This document shows, one piece after another, positions 24,289 through 32,715 of a DNA stretch of 64,000 nucleotides (the first letter of the stretch is position 1; every line of letters starts with the position of its first letter). The notes beneath the pieces are model-generated. The model was given only the letters and a program-made list of their open reading frames with translations. It did not search any database and was not told the DNA's origin. Location: assembly GCA_937899395.1 (NCBI GenBank), contig CALBPU010000169.1, positions 1-64,000 of the forward strand, given 5' to 3'. Source of the stretch: an uncultured Fretibacterium sp. GTDB taxonomy: Bacteria > Synergistota > Synergistia > Synergistales > Aminobacteriaceae. The position numbers and the translations under genes were made by a program.

Positions 24289-27261
24289 ATGTTTATTAAG
24301 TTAGCACCCCCCCCCCAAGAACCGAACATAAAACTTAAATTTGTCTGTCGTTCTTTTTTTAAGCTGGTTTTATTATCATTTTTGTTTTTTAATATTTCAT
24401 CTGCTTTTGCTGCCTATTACGAAAATACAAGCGGCGACAGTTGGCAAAACGCATACGTTATAAGTTCCGTAGAAGATTTGAAGCTCATGCGGGACAGAGT
24501 TAATGATGGCACCGAAAAAGAGAAGTATTACAAGCTGGCTTCTGATATTGATCTTACTTCCGAAACAACTTGGATAGGAATTGGAAGTCAATACGGGGAA
24601 AATCAGTTCAAAGGTCGTTTTGACGGTCAAAACCATACGTTGAAAGTAAATATTAATCGTCCGTATGCTGAGGACGTTGGTTTATTTAATCTTATCAGCG
24701 GTGATGCTGCTCTTGTAAGAAATCTCAAAGTTGAGGGAACTCTCATTGGTTATTGGGTAGGCGGCATAACTTGGGGCTTTAACGCAGGAACGATTGAAAA
24801 TTGCGTGTTCAGCGGTGATATTACGGCTGGACAGTGGGCAGGCGGTTTCGTTGATCTCATGCATGGCGGCACTATCAATAACAGCATTGTAAAAGGAAAT
24901 ATAACGTCAACCAATCATTCCGGGGGCGGTTTTGTCTCGGAACTTTACGGCGGAAAAGTAACGATTTGCAAAGTCCAAGCAGTATCCCAGATATTTGGAA
25001 AAGATTACAGCGGAGGTATTGTAGGTCTTATGCACGGCGGTTCCGTGTCAGCTTGTACAACAGACGTGTCATTAAATGATGCAAATTATAAAGGCGGCAT
25101 TATCGGACGTATAACAACGGATCTAATGTCTCAAATCAGCGGTAATAAATGGCCTTCTCAATACAGACAAGTTGGAAATGTTGAGGATTCTGATATAGAG
25201 TACAACAATACAATCGTTTGGAATGACCATACTTACATGTTGATTAATGACCAAATGACATGGGAAGAAGCCAAAGAACAGGCCGAAAACTTAGGAGGGC
25301 ATCTTGCAACAATAACAAGCAAATTGGAACAAAATGCCATTAATGAGTTGCTTACTACTGCAAGCATAGATCACAAAGCTTATTGGATAGGAGCTGAGGA
25401 AGGTGAGCGAGGATTCTTATGGATTACAGATGAACCATTCTCGTATGTAGATTCCTCAAATAACCCGTCTTTCACAAACTTTGCCGCAGATGAACCTAAT
25501 CATGACGGTAAATATTTGCAGTTATTCGCGGTAACAGCTACGCAGGAAGTTGACGGATTTGTAAGTGAGCCTGGACAATGGGGAGATACTACCAACGAAA
25601 ATTCCGGAGATATAATACCTTCACACGGTTATATTTGTGAAATAGACGGCAATCCTGATTTTGTTTTGGCTCCCCATGATGATGAGTTTGTTAATTGGCA
25701 GGAAGATCCTGACTCTTGGTACCAAACTATGCTTGAGAACGTCAGCGGGGACTTTTTCTATGGTAAAATTCCTGATCCTGAAGATGTCTCTCATTTATCA
25801 GGCAGCTTAACGCAATATCCTGATTCTGCGATTGATAATATGAATCCTGATATTACATCACTTCCTTCAGCCTACGATTCAAGGACGGCAAAAGGGCTTC
25901 CTCCAGTAAGGGATCAAGGCAACTTCGGAACATGCTGGGCACATGCCGCACTTGGAGCATTAGAGGCTAATTATATGGCTCAGGAAATGGGAGGCATTCC
26001 AGACTTATCAGAATTGCATTTGGCTTGGTTTGTGTACAAAGATCCATCACCGGGAAAATCATTCACCGTTGATAGCAAATATTCAGTCTTAAACCAGGGC
26101 GGCAACAATCAAATGGCTACAGCATTCCTTACAAGAATGGCAGGACCTGTAAATGAAAACTTGATGCCTTACACTCAGGCAGGTTCAGACAGTTCAATAC
26201 AGTCTATTGTAGGAAGCAGAAAGCCTGAAGATTATCAAAGAAATTTACGAGTAAAAGAAGTTCTGGAGTTTGGCTCTATAAGCAGAGAAGATCTTAACGC
26301 AGTGAAGAATTTTGTAATGCAGTACGGTGGAATGTACATATCATATTATCATGACCATAATGGGTATTCCAACGGTGCTTTCTATTCTACAAGACAATTA
26401 CCCGGAACGGGACATGCTGTAATGATTGTAGGCTGGGACGATAATTATTCAGCTTCAAATTTCGTAAACACACCTTCAGGAAACGGTGCATGGCTTTGCA
26501 GAAATTCATGGGGAAGCTCATGGGGTAACGGCGGTTATTTCTGGATGTCGTATGATCAGAAAATTCGAGACAGTGCAGTATATATTCTGAACAACAATAC
26601 GTTAGTTTCGGATTCCTCTTACGAGCAAGATCCTTTGGGTAAGACAAACAATCTTAATGCAACATGGTCTGCAAACATATTCAAAGCCGAAAATAAAGAA
26701 AGCTTGAAATATGTAGCCTTCTACACAACGCATCAGGATATGAAGTACGAAGTATATGTCAACAAACTCGGTAAAGATAAACCTCAAAATCCAGGAACTC
26801 CCGGTGAATTAGCGGCCAGTGCAACTCGTAAATATGCAGGTTATACGACAGTCGAATTATCAAAGCCGATAAGTCTTGAAAAAGGCGATTATTTCTCCGT
26901 AATTTTGAAAGGCTCAACCGAGCACGGCTATCCTTACGTTACAGCAGCGTCAACAAGGATATCGAATTATTCGTTGCCTGTAACCGACAAAGGAACAAGT
27001 TTCTTTGCTCTTGGTGATCAAGTTCCGTCAGTTTGGAGAGATGGAAATGATGAAAATATAGGTGCAGCCTGTATCAAAGCATTTTCAACTTTAGCTAAAA
27101 GTGATCCGGATCCAGACCCTGACCCAGATCCAGATCCTGACCCAGATCCTGATCCGAACCCTAATCCTGGTGGTGGAGGAAGTGGAGGCGGTTGCAATAC
27201 AGGTGTTTCTATAATGCTTGTATCGCTCGTTTTAATGTTTTTTGTGAAAACCAAACATTAA
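24289..27261 (+). CDS. Surface GLUG/C-type lectin/papain-like protease with Synerg-CTERM-type anchor
   Basis: The protein is 990 residues from the ATG at 24289, chosen because AAGGAG at 24271-24276 is correctly spaced; an in-frame TTG at 24277 lies too close. Domains in order: a signal peptide (about 20-42); GLUG-like repeats (about 90-290, with repeated GGxxGxxxGGS units); a C-type lectin-like domain (about 310-455: WEEAKEQAENLGGHLATI, YWIGAEEG, GYICEI); and a papain-family C1 peptidase (about 555-790) with Cys in QGNFGTCWAHAA, His in GTGHAVMIVGWDD and Asn in CRNSWGSSWG. A lectin-like C-terminal domain, a (DP)n linker, a Gly/Ser stretch, Cys, a hydrophobic segment and a short basic tail complete it. 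It is probably surface-displayed. A C10 tract in codons 7-10 suggests phase variation. Confidence 0.88.
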   Translation: MFIKLAPPPQEPNIKLKFVCRSFFKLVLLSFLFFNISSAFAAYYENTSGDSWQNAYVISSVEDLKLMRDRVNDGTEKEKYYKLASDIDLTSETTWIGIGSQYGENQFKGRFDGQNHTLKVNINRPYAEDVGLFNLISGDAALVRNLKVEGTLIGYWVGGITWGFNAGTIENCVFSGDITAGQWAGGFVDLMHGGTINNSIVKGNITSTNHSGGGFVSELYGGKVTICKVQAVSQIFGKDYSGGIVGLMHGGSVSACTTDVSLNDANYKGGIIGRITTDLMSQISGNKWPSQYRQVGNVEDSDIEYNNTIVWNDHTYMLINDQMTWEEAKEQAENLGGHLATITSKLEQNAINELLTTASIDHKAYWIGAEEGERGFLWITDEPFSYVDSSNNPSFTNFAADEPNHDGKYLQLFAVTATQEVDGFVSEPGQWGDTTNENSGDIIPSHGYICEIDGNPDFVLAPHDDEFVNWQEDPDSWYQTMLENVSGDFFYGKIPDPEDVSHLSGSLTQYPDSAIDNMNPDITSLPSAYDSRTAKGLPPVRDQGNFGTCWAHAALGALEANYMAQEMGGIPDLSELHLAWFVYKDPSPGKSFTVDSKYSVLNQGGNNQMATAFLTRMAGPVNENLMPYTQAGSDSSIQSIVGSRKPEDYQRNLRVKEVLEFGSISREDLNAVKNFVMQYGGMYISYYHDHNGYSNGAFYSTRQLPGTGHAVMIVGWDDNYSASNFVNTPSGNGAWLCRNSWGSSWGNGGYFWMSYDQKIRDSAVYILNNNTLVSDSSYEQDPLGKTNNLNATWSANIFKAENKESLKYVAFYTTHQDMKYEVYVNKLGKDKPQNPGTPGELAASATRKYAGYTTVELSKPISLEKGDYFSVILKGSTEHGYPYVTAASTRISNYSLPVTDKGTSFFALGDQVPSVWRDGNDENIGAACIKAFSTLAKSDPDPDPDPDPDPDPDPDPNPNPGGGGSGGGCNTGVSIMLVSLVLMFFVKTKH
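24307..24316 (+). repeat. C10 homopolymer in the start of the surface protease gene
   Basis: Ten consecutive cytosines encode PPP and the first base of the next Gln codon, six codons after the ATG and before the signal peptide. With nine Cs the frame stops at TAA within about four codons after the tract. With eleven Cs it stops at TAA about seven codons after it. It is the only such G/C homopolymer I saw in this AT-rich window. Confidence 0.9.
27103..27170 (+). repeat. Degenerate hexamer repeat encoding (Asp-Pro)n
   Basis: About eleven tandem six-base units of the form GAYCCN encode nine DP dipeptides and then NP dipeptides, a rigid spacer between the protease and its C-terminal anchor. The units differ at synonymous positions but could still change in number by slippage or recombination in steps of two codons. 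Confidence 0.8.
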
Positions 27262-27338
27262 ATATCATTACCAAAATCGCTCTAAAGCCCCTAGCTTCAG
27301 CTATGGTGATGAAAGAGCGCCGTTGAAGTGATTTTTTC

Positions 27339-27367
27339 TTGATTTCTTTTCATCTGTAGTTTATAAT
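27339..27367 (+). promoter_or_regulatory. Promoter inside the mini-element
   Basis: TTGATT (27339-27344) and TATAAT (27362-27367) have a 17-base spacer. Transcription would start near 27374 and run through the right end of the element. Confidence 0.6.
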
Positions 27368-27373
27368 TTTTTC

Positions 27374-27544
27374 TACAAAGTTGAGTAGGGGTAAAATCCG
27401 CCAACTTTGCAAAAGAGATTTATATTTCGTATATGTGGTTGGGGCATCGACCACTGGAGGAGAACTCGTAAGACACCCCCTAAAAAGGGCGCAAGGTTTG
27501 AGGATACCAGAATCTCCCAGCTTTAGCTGTGGGGAGTATGTCAA
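27374..27544 (+). ncRNA. Omega-RNA-like scaffold of the mini-element
   Basis: The segment contains a stem TGGTTG/CGACCA (about 27434-27451), a CCCT/AGGG stem, and the terminal element hairpin ending in AGTATGTCAA. This is the layout of reRNA/omega-RNA at the right end of IS605-family elements, where sequence just beyond the end (from 27545) serves as the guide. A strong terminator lies 30 bases downstream, giving a potential free RNA of about 230 bases. No TnpB is encoded nearby, so any function requires a protein in trans. Confidence 0.45.
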
Positions 27545-27573
27545 AAAGCTAAAGTGTAATAAATATTTCAAAA

Positions 27574-27605
27574 GGCGACTCCTTCAGCAGGGGTCGTCTT
27601 TTTTT
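27574..27605 (+). terminator. Terminator downstream of the mini-element and surface protease
   Basis: GGCGACTCCT and AGGGGTCGTC form a 10-bp stem with a five-base loop, followed by seven or more Ts. It would end both the protease mRNA and the putative omega-RNA transcript, and it faces convergent pilT. Confidence 0.85.
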
Positions 27606-27619
27606 ATGCGTTTTATGCG

Positions 27620-28705
27620 TTAAAACGGAAACTGCATTGTCAAAGCTCTCTCAAGTTCCGCAGGATCATAAGCAAAACTCTTAGCTGTATCTCTCGAAAT
27701 TCTTCCTTCTCTGAATAATCTCGCTAAATCCTGTTCCATTGTGTGCATTCCAAATGACATTCCTGTTAAAAGAGCGTTTCTGATACTGCTGACCTTACCT
27801 TCTCTAATGCTTGCTCGAATTGCAGGAGTTGTTATCAAAATTTCTGTCGCACATACTCTTCCTTTGACATCTTGAGTCGGGATTAACTGCTGCGAACAAA
27901 TTCCCAACAATGTATAAGAGAGCTGCAAACGAATTTGATTTTGCTGATGAGGAGGGAATACGTCAACTATTCTTTCAATGGATTGTGAAGCGTCTTGAGT
28001 GTGTAATGTTCCGAAAACTAAGTGTCCTGTTTCTGCTGCTGTAATCGCTGCTGAAATTGTTTCAAGGTCTCTCATTTCTCCGATCATTATAACGTCGGGG
28101 TCTTGTCTTAAAACATGCCTTATTCCTGAAGCAAAATTTTCAGTGTCAGTTCCGATTTCTCTTTGATGTATAACTGATATTGCCGGAGTGTGAATATATT
28201 CTATAGGGTCTTCAATCGTAACTATATGAGCCTTTCTCGTCCGATTAATTTCGCTGATTATTGCCGCAAGTGTTGAGCTTTTTCCGTGTCCTGTAGGGCC
28301 CGTTGCTAAAAATAATCCTCTGTGTTTTTCCGCCATAGTCTTTAATATTTGAGGCTGTCCGAGTTCATCAAGAGTTTTTATTACTGACGGTACAAGCCTG
28401 AACGTCAAAGACACTCCGCGCATTTCACGATAAGCACTCCCTCTGAACCTTTGTTTTTCGTACGTAAACGAAAAATCTAAATCACCAGTCTGCATAAATT
28501 TTTCAAGCTGTGCAGGCTTCAAAATTTCAGTTACGAATCTTTGAAGTGCCTCGTATGTAAAAATTCCTGTTTCCCTGATGTAATTTAATTCACCATGAAC
28601 TCTTAACGCCGCTAAAGTCCCTGAATTTATATGAATATCGCTTGCTCCGTTCTGTATTGCAAGCCTGATTAAATTTTCCAGTGCTGGATTGCTGAAATTC
28701 GGCAA
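27620..28705 (-). CDS. pilT: PilT-type retraction ATPase
   Basis: This 361-residue protein has a PAS-like N-domain (LENLIRLAIQNGASDIHI), Walker A GPTGHGKS at 136-143, the Asp box, Walker B with IMIGEMRDLETI, and the His box of secretion ATPases. It powers retraction of type IV pili. The usual AIRNLIRE tip is not evident; the C-terminal part reads ASIREGKVSSIRNALLTG. The gene stands alone, with no other pilus gene in the window. Confidence 0.9.
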   Translation of the reverse strand: MPNFSNPALENLIRLAIQNGASDIHINSGTLAALRVHGELNYIRETGIFTYEALQRFVTEILKPAQLEKFMQTGDLDFSFTYEKQRFRGSAYREMRGVSLTFRLVPSVIKTLDELGQPQILKTMAEKHRGLFLATGPTGHGKSSTLAAIISEINRTRKAHIVTIEDPIEYIHTPAISVIHQREIGTDTENFASGIRHVLRQDPDVIMIGEMRDLETISAAITAAETGHLVFGTLHTQDASQSIERIVDVFPPHQQNQIRLQLSYTLLGICSQQLIPTQDVKGRVCATEILITTPAIRASIREGKVSSIRNALLTGMSFGMHTMEQDLARLFREGRISRDTAKSFAYDPAELERALTMQFPF

Positions 28706-28776
28706 AATTTTTTCTCTCCTTTAAGTTTTGATTTTATAAATTATATAGCATTTGACAAAAGAAAAAGGTAATAAAT

Positions 28777-28986
28777 TTAAGCATACATTAATTTCCCCTT
28801 AGGGAACGGAATTTCACGTCCAAGTTCTTCCGCAGTTTCGAGCCATTCTGATACAATAAGTTCAACATTGCGCAGGGCTTCTTCAGGGGTAGTTCCGTCA
28901 GCCATACACCCTGCCAATTCCGGAACTTCTACTAAAAATTTATTGTCATCTTCAGACCAATATATTATTTTTTCATATCTATCCAT
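28777..28986 (-). CDS. hicB: HicB-family antitoxin
   Basis: This 69-residue protein is the HicB partial RNase H-like fold: IIYWSEDDNKFLVEVPELAGCMADGTTPEEALRN, then a helix and a short C-terminal strand. There is no separate DNA-binding domain. It is preceded on the minus strand by a hicA-like gene and has a GGAGG ribosome site. It should neutralise the adjacent HicA mRNA interferase if that toxin is made. Confidence 0.88.
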   Translation of the reverse strand: MDRYEKIIYWSEDDNKFLVEVPELAGCMADGTTPEEALRNVELIVSEWLETAEELGREIPFPKGKLMYA

Positions 28987-29006
28987 AAAAGTACCTCCAT
29001 AATAAT

Positions 29007-29254
29007 TTAATGATGAAATTTATATTTCAAAATAATATTACGAATTTGTTTAACCTGATAGCTTTTGCTTTATTGCCATCAGGTTGAATGTTAATAATTT
29101 CTTCAATGTCCTTCTTGCTATATATAAAATGGCTTCCTTTAATACGATGTTGAAAGCCAAAGTAATCAAGAAGTTTTTGTAAGTCAGAAAACGCAATATT
29201 ATTATCTTTAACTCCGCTTAAAACATCAATAATAATTTTTGTAACAGGCGACAA
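29007..29254 (-). pseudogene. hicA: hicA-type mRNA interferase with a frameshift near the C-terminus
   Basis: The open frame (TTG start at 29254) reads through the HicA core, with the catalytic His in KGSHFIY and then NIQPDGNKAKA. It then departs into a non-family tail that stops at 29027. One base out of frame, from about 29063, the sequence continues as the expected family ending, YQVKQIRNII plus LKYKFHH, with a stop at 29007-29009. That places the end 20 bases before hicB with its ribosome site in the gap. This is one frameshift, or a sequencing or assembly error, or conceivably programmed slippage near AAAGCAAAAG. Confidence 0.75.
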
Positions 29255-29270
29255 CTTTAACCCTACATTG

Positions 29271-29591
29271 TTAATTTTTTACGTGTGAGTGCAAATATTC
29301 TTCTTTTACATAGCACAATACACCTTTTTGCATGACATAAAGTACAATTCCTTCAGCAACGTCTCCTATTTTGTCATAAAGGCGGCCTGCACTATAACTA
29401 TCACCTAATGTCGTATAAGGGCTGTTAGCTACATACCCTACACAGCCAAGACCTTCTAATTCAACTTTTATTGCTTCACTGTCTGCTTCATTATCAGGCT
29501 CTTTAACGAGTTTTACAGTCATATCGGGTTTGAAAAAATCGTGTCCGTAATAATGATTAGTTCCTGCAATAGTAAAAAATATTTTACTCAT
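29271..29591 (-). CDS. Small stand-alone HIRAN-like domain protein
   Basis: This 106-residue protein reads as a HIRAN-type beta-barrel: FTIAGTNHYYG at the start, VKLVKEPDNEADSEAIKV, and VGYVANSPYTT. HIRAN domains bind DNA ends in eukaryotic Rad5/HLTF and occur alone or fused in bacterial genomes and phages. It lies 16 bases upstream of the hicA-like gene on the same strand and may be co-transcribed with hicAB. An AGGAG ribosome site precedes the start. Confidence 0.7.
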   Translation of the reverse strand: MSKIFFTIAGTNHYYGHDFFKPDMTVKLVKEPDNEADSEAIKVELEGLGCVGYVANSPYTTLGDSYSAGRLYDKIGDVAEGIVLYVMQKGVLCYVKEEYLHSHVKN

Positions 29592-29633
29592 AATTTTTCT
29601 TCACTCCTGTAAAAATTAATAATAAAAATTTTC

Positions 29634-30587
29634 TCACATTATCCTAGCAAGGGCAAATGTTATTCCGTCATAAATAACTTTGCTCCTCAATATCACTGCT
29701 CCTTCACCTGCCGCTGACATACAAGCTCTTTCACATATATTATCAGTCCCGGTTATGCTTAAAACTTTTTCAGAGCGTGTGAAATTTCCTTTTAATGATT
29801 GAAGCTCAGAAGCACTGAAAGTTATAAAAGGTATATTATGATTTTTTGCAAACGAAACTAAAGCAGGCTCGTTTGATTTTATGTCAATCGACGCAAGAGC
29901 CTTCAAACTTAAAACAGATACTCCCGAACTATCAAGGAAATTTTTTGCGGCATTCTCAAAATCTTCAACAGAAATTCCCCTGTTACAGCCTGCTCCCAAA
30001 ATTAAATTTTTAGGTCTTAAAATTAATGTTACAGGAAACGGCACAGGCTGATTTTGTTCCGTTACTGCTACTCCGATTTCATGGCCTTCGAGAATTTTTC
30101 CCGAAATTTTTTTTATGGCTTCAGGATTTTCAATTTCACAATTATTTTTTATTGCCCACTCATCTACTGAAACTAAATTATTAATATCCGTTGCTGTCGT
30201 TATTATTGGAAGGGCGTTAATTAATGAGGAAATTTTTTTCGCAAGTTCGTTAGCTCCTCCGACATGTCCTGACAAAATAGGAATTACAAATTTCCCTTTT
30301 TCATCTATGACAATTACAGCAGGATCTTTTAGTTTTGTCGTAATATGTTTTGAAATTGAACGAACAGCAATTCCGCAGGCTCCTATGAAAATTATCGCTC
30401 TGACTTCATGAGAAATTTTTCCGACAAATCCACTTAAATTTCCGTCGATCTTTTTGAGTTTTTCATGAAAATCACAAAATCTTTCGGGCACAAAAATTTC
30501 AGCGTCAAAATAATTTGAAAGCCTTAACGCTAAATTTATTCCGTTTAACGTGAAAGCTAAAACAGCAATTTTATTTTCTGTATTCAT
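29634..30587 (-). CDS. cbiG: Cobalt-precorrin-5A hydrolase
   Basis: This 317-residue CbiG has an N-terminal domain (FIGACGIAVRSI, PILSGHVGGANELA) and the C-terminal CbiG domain (LILGAGCNRGIS, SLKALASIDIKSNE, FITFSASEL). It opens the delta-lactone ring of cobalt-precorrin-5A and releases acetaldehyde, a step specific to the anaerobic route. It overlaps cbiF by 17 bases and is the last gene of the long minus-strand string that starts at hisH. Confidence 0.93.
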   Translation of the reverse strand: MNTENKIAVLAFTLNGINLALRLSNYFDAEIFVPERFCDFHEKLKKIDGNLSGFVGKISHEVRAIIFIGACGIAVRSISKHITTKLKDPAVIVIDEKGKFVIPILSGHVGGANELAKKISSLINALPIITTATDINNLVSVDEWAIKNNCEIENPEAIKKISGKILEGHEIGVAVTEQNQPVPFPVTLILRPKNLILGAGCNRGISVEDFENAAKNFLDSSGVSVLSLKALASIDIKSNEPALVSFAKNHNIPFITFSASELQSLKGNFTRSEKVLSITGTDNICERACMSAAGEGAVILRSKVIYDGITFALARIM

Positions 30588-31293
30588 GATAAAAATTTTT
30601 GTCGTAGAGTTTTGATTTAGTTTTTATTTCATCGCTCAAAAATTCTCCGACCAAAATTAAAGCAGTCTTATTAATTCCTTTTGAAAGTTCGGGAAGAGTT
30701 GTTAAATTTCCTCTTATAATTTTTTCATCAGGCCATGAAGCCTTATATACTAATGCAGCAGGTGTTTCGGGTGAATAACCTTTTGCAATTAAATTTTCAC
30801 AGGCTTTATCAATCATTCCTGCCGATAAAAATAAAACCGTTGAAGGCAATTTATTTTCAGGTGAAGGTGTACGGCCTTCAATTCGTGAAATTATTAAAGT
30901 CTGTGAAACTTCAGGTATCATATATTCAACTTTCAAAGACGCTGCGGCGGCACAAAACGAACTCACTCCAGGAACAATTTCAAAGGGAATATTTTTTTCG
31001 TTCAAGATATTAATCTGTTCACGAATTGCACCGTATATTGAAGGATCTCCAGAATGCAATCTCACTGTCAATAAATTTTTTTCATGGCCGTAAATTAATT
31101 TTTCGGTTATTTCTTCTAAAGTCATTTTAGAGCTGTCATAAATCTCACAATTTTTATCGGCATAAATTTTTATCAGCTCATAATTAACAAGAGAGCCTGC
31201 ATATATAATCATTTCAGCACGCTTTAATAATTCTGCTCCCTTTACCGTTATTAAATCGGCTGCTCCAGCTCCTGCTCCTACAAAATAAATCAT
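30571..31293 (-). CDS. cbiF: Cobalt-precorrin-4 C11-methyltransferase
   Basis: This 240-residue tetrapyrrole methylase starts [19 protein letters not shown]. It carries the AdoMet-binding segments LHSGDPSIYGAI and the PGVSSFCAAAA loop typical of CbiF/CobM. It methylates C11 of the corrin precursor. It overlaps both neighbours (histidinol phosphatase upstream by 4 bases, cbiG downstream), indicating one mRNA with the his genes. Confidence 0.93.
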   Translation of the reverse strand: MIYFVGAGAGAADLITVKGAELLKRAEMIIYAGSLVNYELIKIYADKNCEIYDSSKMTLEEITEKLIYGHEKNLLTVRLHSGDPSIYGAIREQINILNEKNIPFEIVPGVSSFCAAAASLKVEYMIPEVSQTLIISRIEGRTPSPENKLPSTVLFLSAGMIDKACENLIAKGYSPETPAALVYKASWPDEKIIRGNLTTLPELSKGINKTALILVGEFLSDEIKTKSKLYDKNFYHEYRK

Positions 31294-32063
31294 AATTCAA
31301 CAATTTTAAGATTTAAGGATTTACAAATTTTTTCGCACTCATCAAATTTATACATAAGATTTTCTTTTTGATGTGCATCACTCGACAATATAACTGAGCC
31401 GTCATGAGCCGAAATATATTCAAGGATTTTTTTAGACGGATAAGGAAAAGTTTTATAACCTCTCGACATTGCACCAGTGTTAATCTCAAATGGCTTTCCT
31501 GTTTTTAACAAGATATTTAATGCTTTTGTGTAGGCTTTTATATAGCGTTCGTTATTCTCGTCAAAGAAATTTTTCATCTCATTGAATTTTGAAACTAAAT
31601 CAAAATGACCGATTATATTTGAGTTAGTTTTGTTTACGACATCTGAAACTGTTTCAAAATATTTTTCGCAGAGTTCATAGACATCGTTATGACATTCTTT
31701 TATTCCCTGTTCAAAACATTCGACAGTGTGGTCAATCGCGATAATTTTTTCGCCGCATTTTATGTAATGCACCGAGCCAATTACGTAATCAAAATCTTCT
31801 GTATTGACTTCCGAAAAATAATCTAACTCAATTCCGAGCAAAATTTCAATTTGAGATTTATATTTTTGTTTAAGGCGATTAATTTCGGATTTATATTTTT
31901 CGAGAATTTCATCAGACATTCCGAAGCCTTCAAAATCCATATAAGAATGTCCCGAAAAACCGATTTTTTTCATGCCTCTTGAAATAGCTTCAAGGACAAT
32001 ATTTTCGGGAACATCTTTTCCGTCGCAGTAACATGTGTGAATATGGAAGTCCGAATTTATCAT
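31290..32063 (-). CDS. hisJ: PHP-family histidinol-phosphatase
   Basis: This 257-residue PHP-domain phosphatase has metal-ligand motifs [41 protein letters not shown] and SSDAHQ. In his operons this family supplies the histidinol-phosphate phosphatase. It overlaps hisIE (ATGA) and cbiF. The symbol follows the PHP type found in Firmicutes (HisK/HisJ naming varies). Confidence 0.85.
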   Translation of the reverse strand: MINSDFHIHTCYCDGKDVPENIVLEAISRGMKKIGFSGHSYMDFEGFGMSDEILEKYKSEINRLKQKYKSQIEILLGIELDYFSEVNTEDFDYVIGSVHYIKCGEKIIAIDHTVECFEQGIKECHNDVYELCEKYFETVSDVVNKTNSNIIGHFDLVSKFNEMKNFFDENNERYIKAYTKALNILLKTGKPFEINTGAMSRGYKTFPYPSKKILEYISAHDGSVILSSDAHQKENLMYKFDECEKICKSLNLKIVEL

Positions 32064-32713
32064 GAAGTCATTTTCTCCTGTTTAACTTTTTTATCAATTA
32101 CATGACGAGAAGCTAATTCTTTTATAACGTCTTTAATCTCGATATTCATTTCAGCCATTAACACAAGCATGTGATAAATTAAGTCCGAAATTTCATAAAT
32201 CGTTTCTTTTCTGTCATTTTTAGCGGCAATAATGACCTCTGAACTTTCCTCACCGATTTTTTTCAGAATTTTATCAAGGCCCTTTTCAAATAAATATGAA
32301 GTGTAAGAACCTTCGACTTTTTCAGTTTTACGGCCTTTTATAAGTTCCATTAATCCGCATAAAGTGAATTTTTCGTGTTCATTTTCATCGGGCATTACTT
32401 CATCAACAAAGCACGAATAATTTCCCAAATGGCACGCAGGCCCGTCAGGTTTAACAAAAATTAATAACGTATCTCTGTCGCAGTCGGTTAAAATTTTTTT
32501 GATTTGCTGATAATTTCCGCTAGTCTCACCTTTTAACCATAATTCTTTTCTCGAACGGCTCCAAAAACATGTTAATTTTTTCTCAAGAGAAATTTTAAGG
32601 CTTTCTTCATTCATGTAAGCAACCATTAAAACGTCTCCGGAATTATCATCAACAACAACGGCAGGAATTAATCCTTCACTATTAAATTTTAATTCGTTAA
32701 TTTCAATTTTCAT
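32060..32713 (-). CDS. hisIE: Bifunctional phosphoribosyl-AMP cyclohydrolase / phosphoribosyl-ATP pyrophosphatase
   Basis: This 217-residue fusion has an N-terminal HisI domain (about 1-105: [36 protein letters not shown] with zinc ligands) and a C-terminal HisE domain (about 115-205: [34 protein letters not shown]). It carries out steps two and three of histidine synthesis. Start and stop lie 2 bases from the Rpn gene upstream and overlap hisJ downstream. Confidence 0.94.
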   Translation of the reverse strand: MKIEINELKFNSEGLIPAVVVDDNSGDVLMVAYMNEESLKISLEKKLTCFWSRSRKELWLKGETSGNYQQIKKILTDCDRDTLLIFVKPDGPACHLGNYSCFVDEVMPDENEHEKFTLCGLMELIKGRKTEKVEGSYTSYLFEKGLDKILKKIGEESSEVIIAAKNDRKETIYEISDLIYHMLVLMAEMNIEIKDVIKELASRHVIDKKVKQEKMTS

Positions 32714-32715
32714 TT

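Larger units (their letters stand above)
27272..27544 (+). mobile_element. IS608-like mini-element without transposase or TnpB
   Basis: The left end begins directly after TTAC (27268-27271) and contains an imperfect hairpin (CCCCTAGCT / AGCTATGG, about 27289-27305). The right end finishes with a second hairpin (CTCCCAGCTTTAGCTG and GGGGA, about 27513-27536), AGTATG and TCAA (27541-27544). TTAC and TCAA are the left and right cleavage tetranucleotides known for IS608. The 273 bp between them code for no transposase. They hold a promoter and a right-end region resembling a TnpB guide RNA. It is therefore a non-autonomous element that would depend on proteins in trans. Confidence 0.7.

Noticed and set aside
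27018..27254. Gly/Ser-repeat frame opposite the DP repeat
   Set aside because: It is the complement of the GAYCCN hexamers; the plus-strand protease frame explains the sequence.
27381..27623. Open frame of about 80 codons through the mini-element
   Set aside because: It starts inside the omega-RNA-like segment, runs through both the element end and the terminator, and has no family-like sequence.
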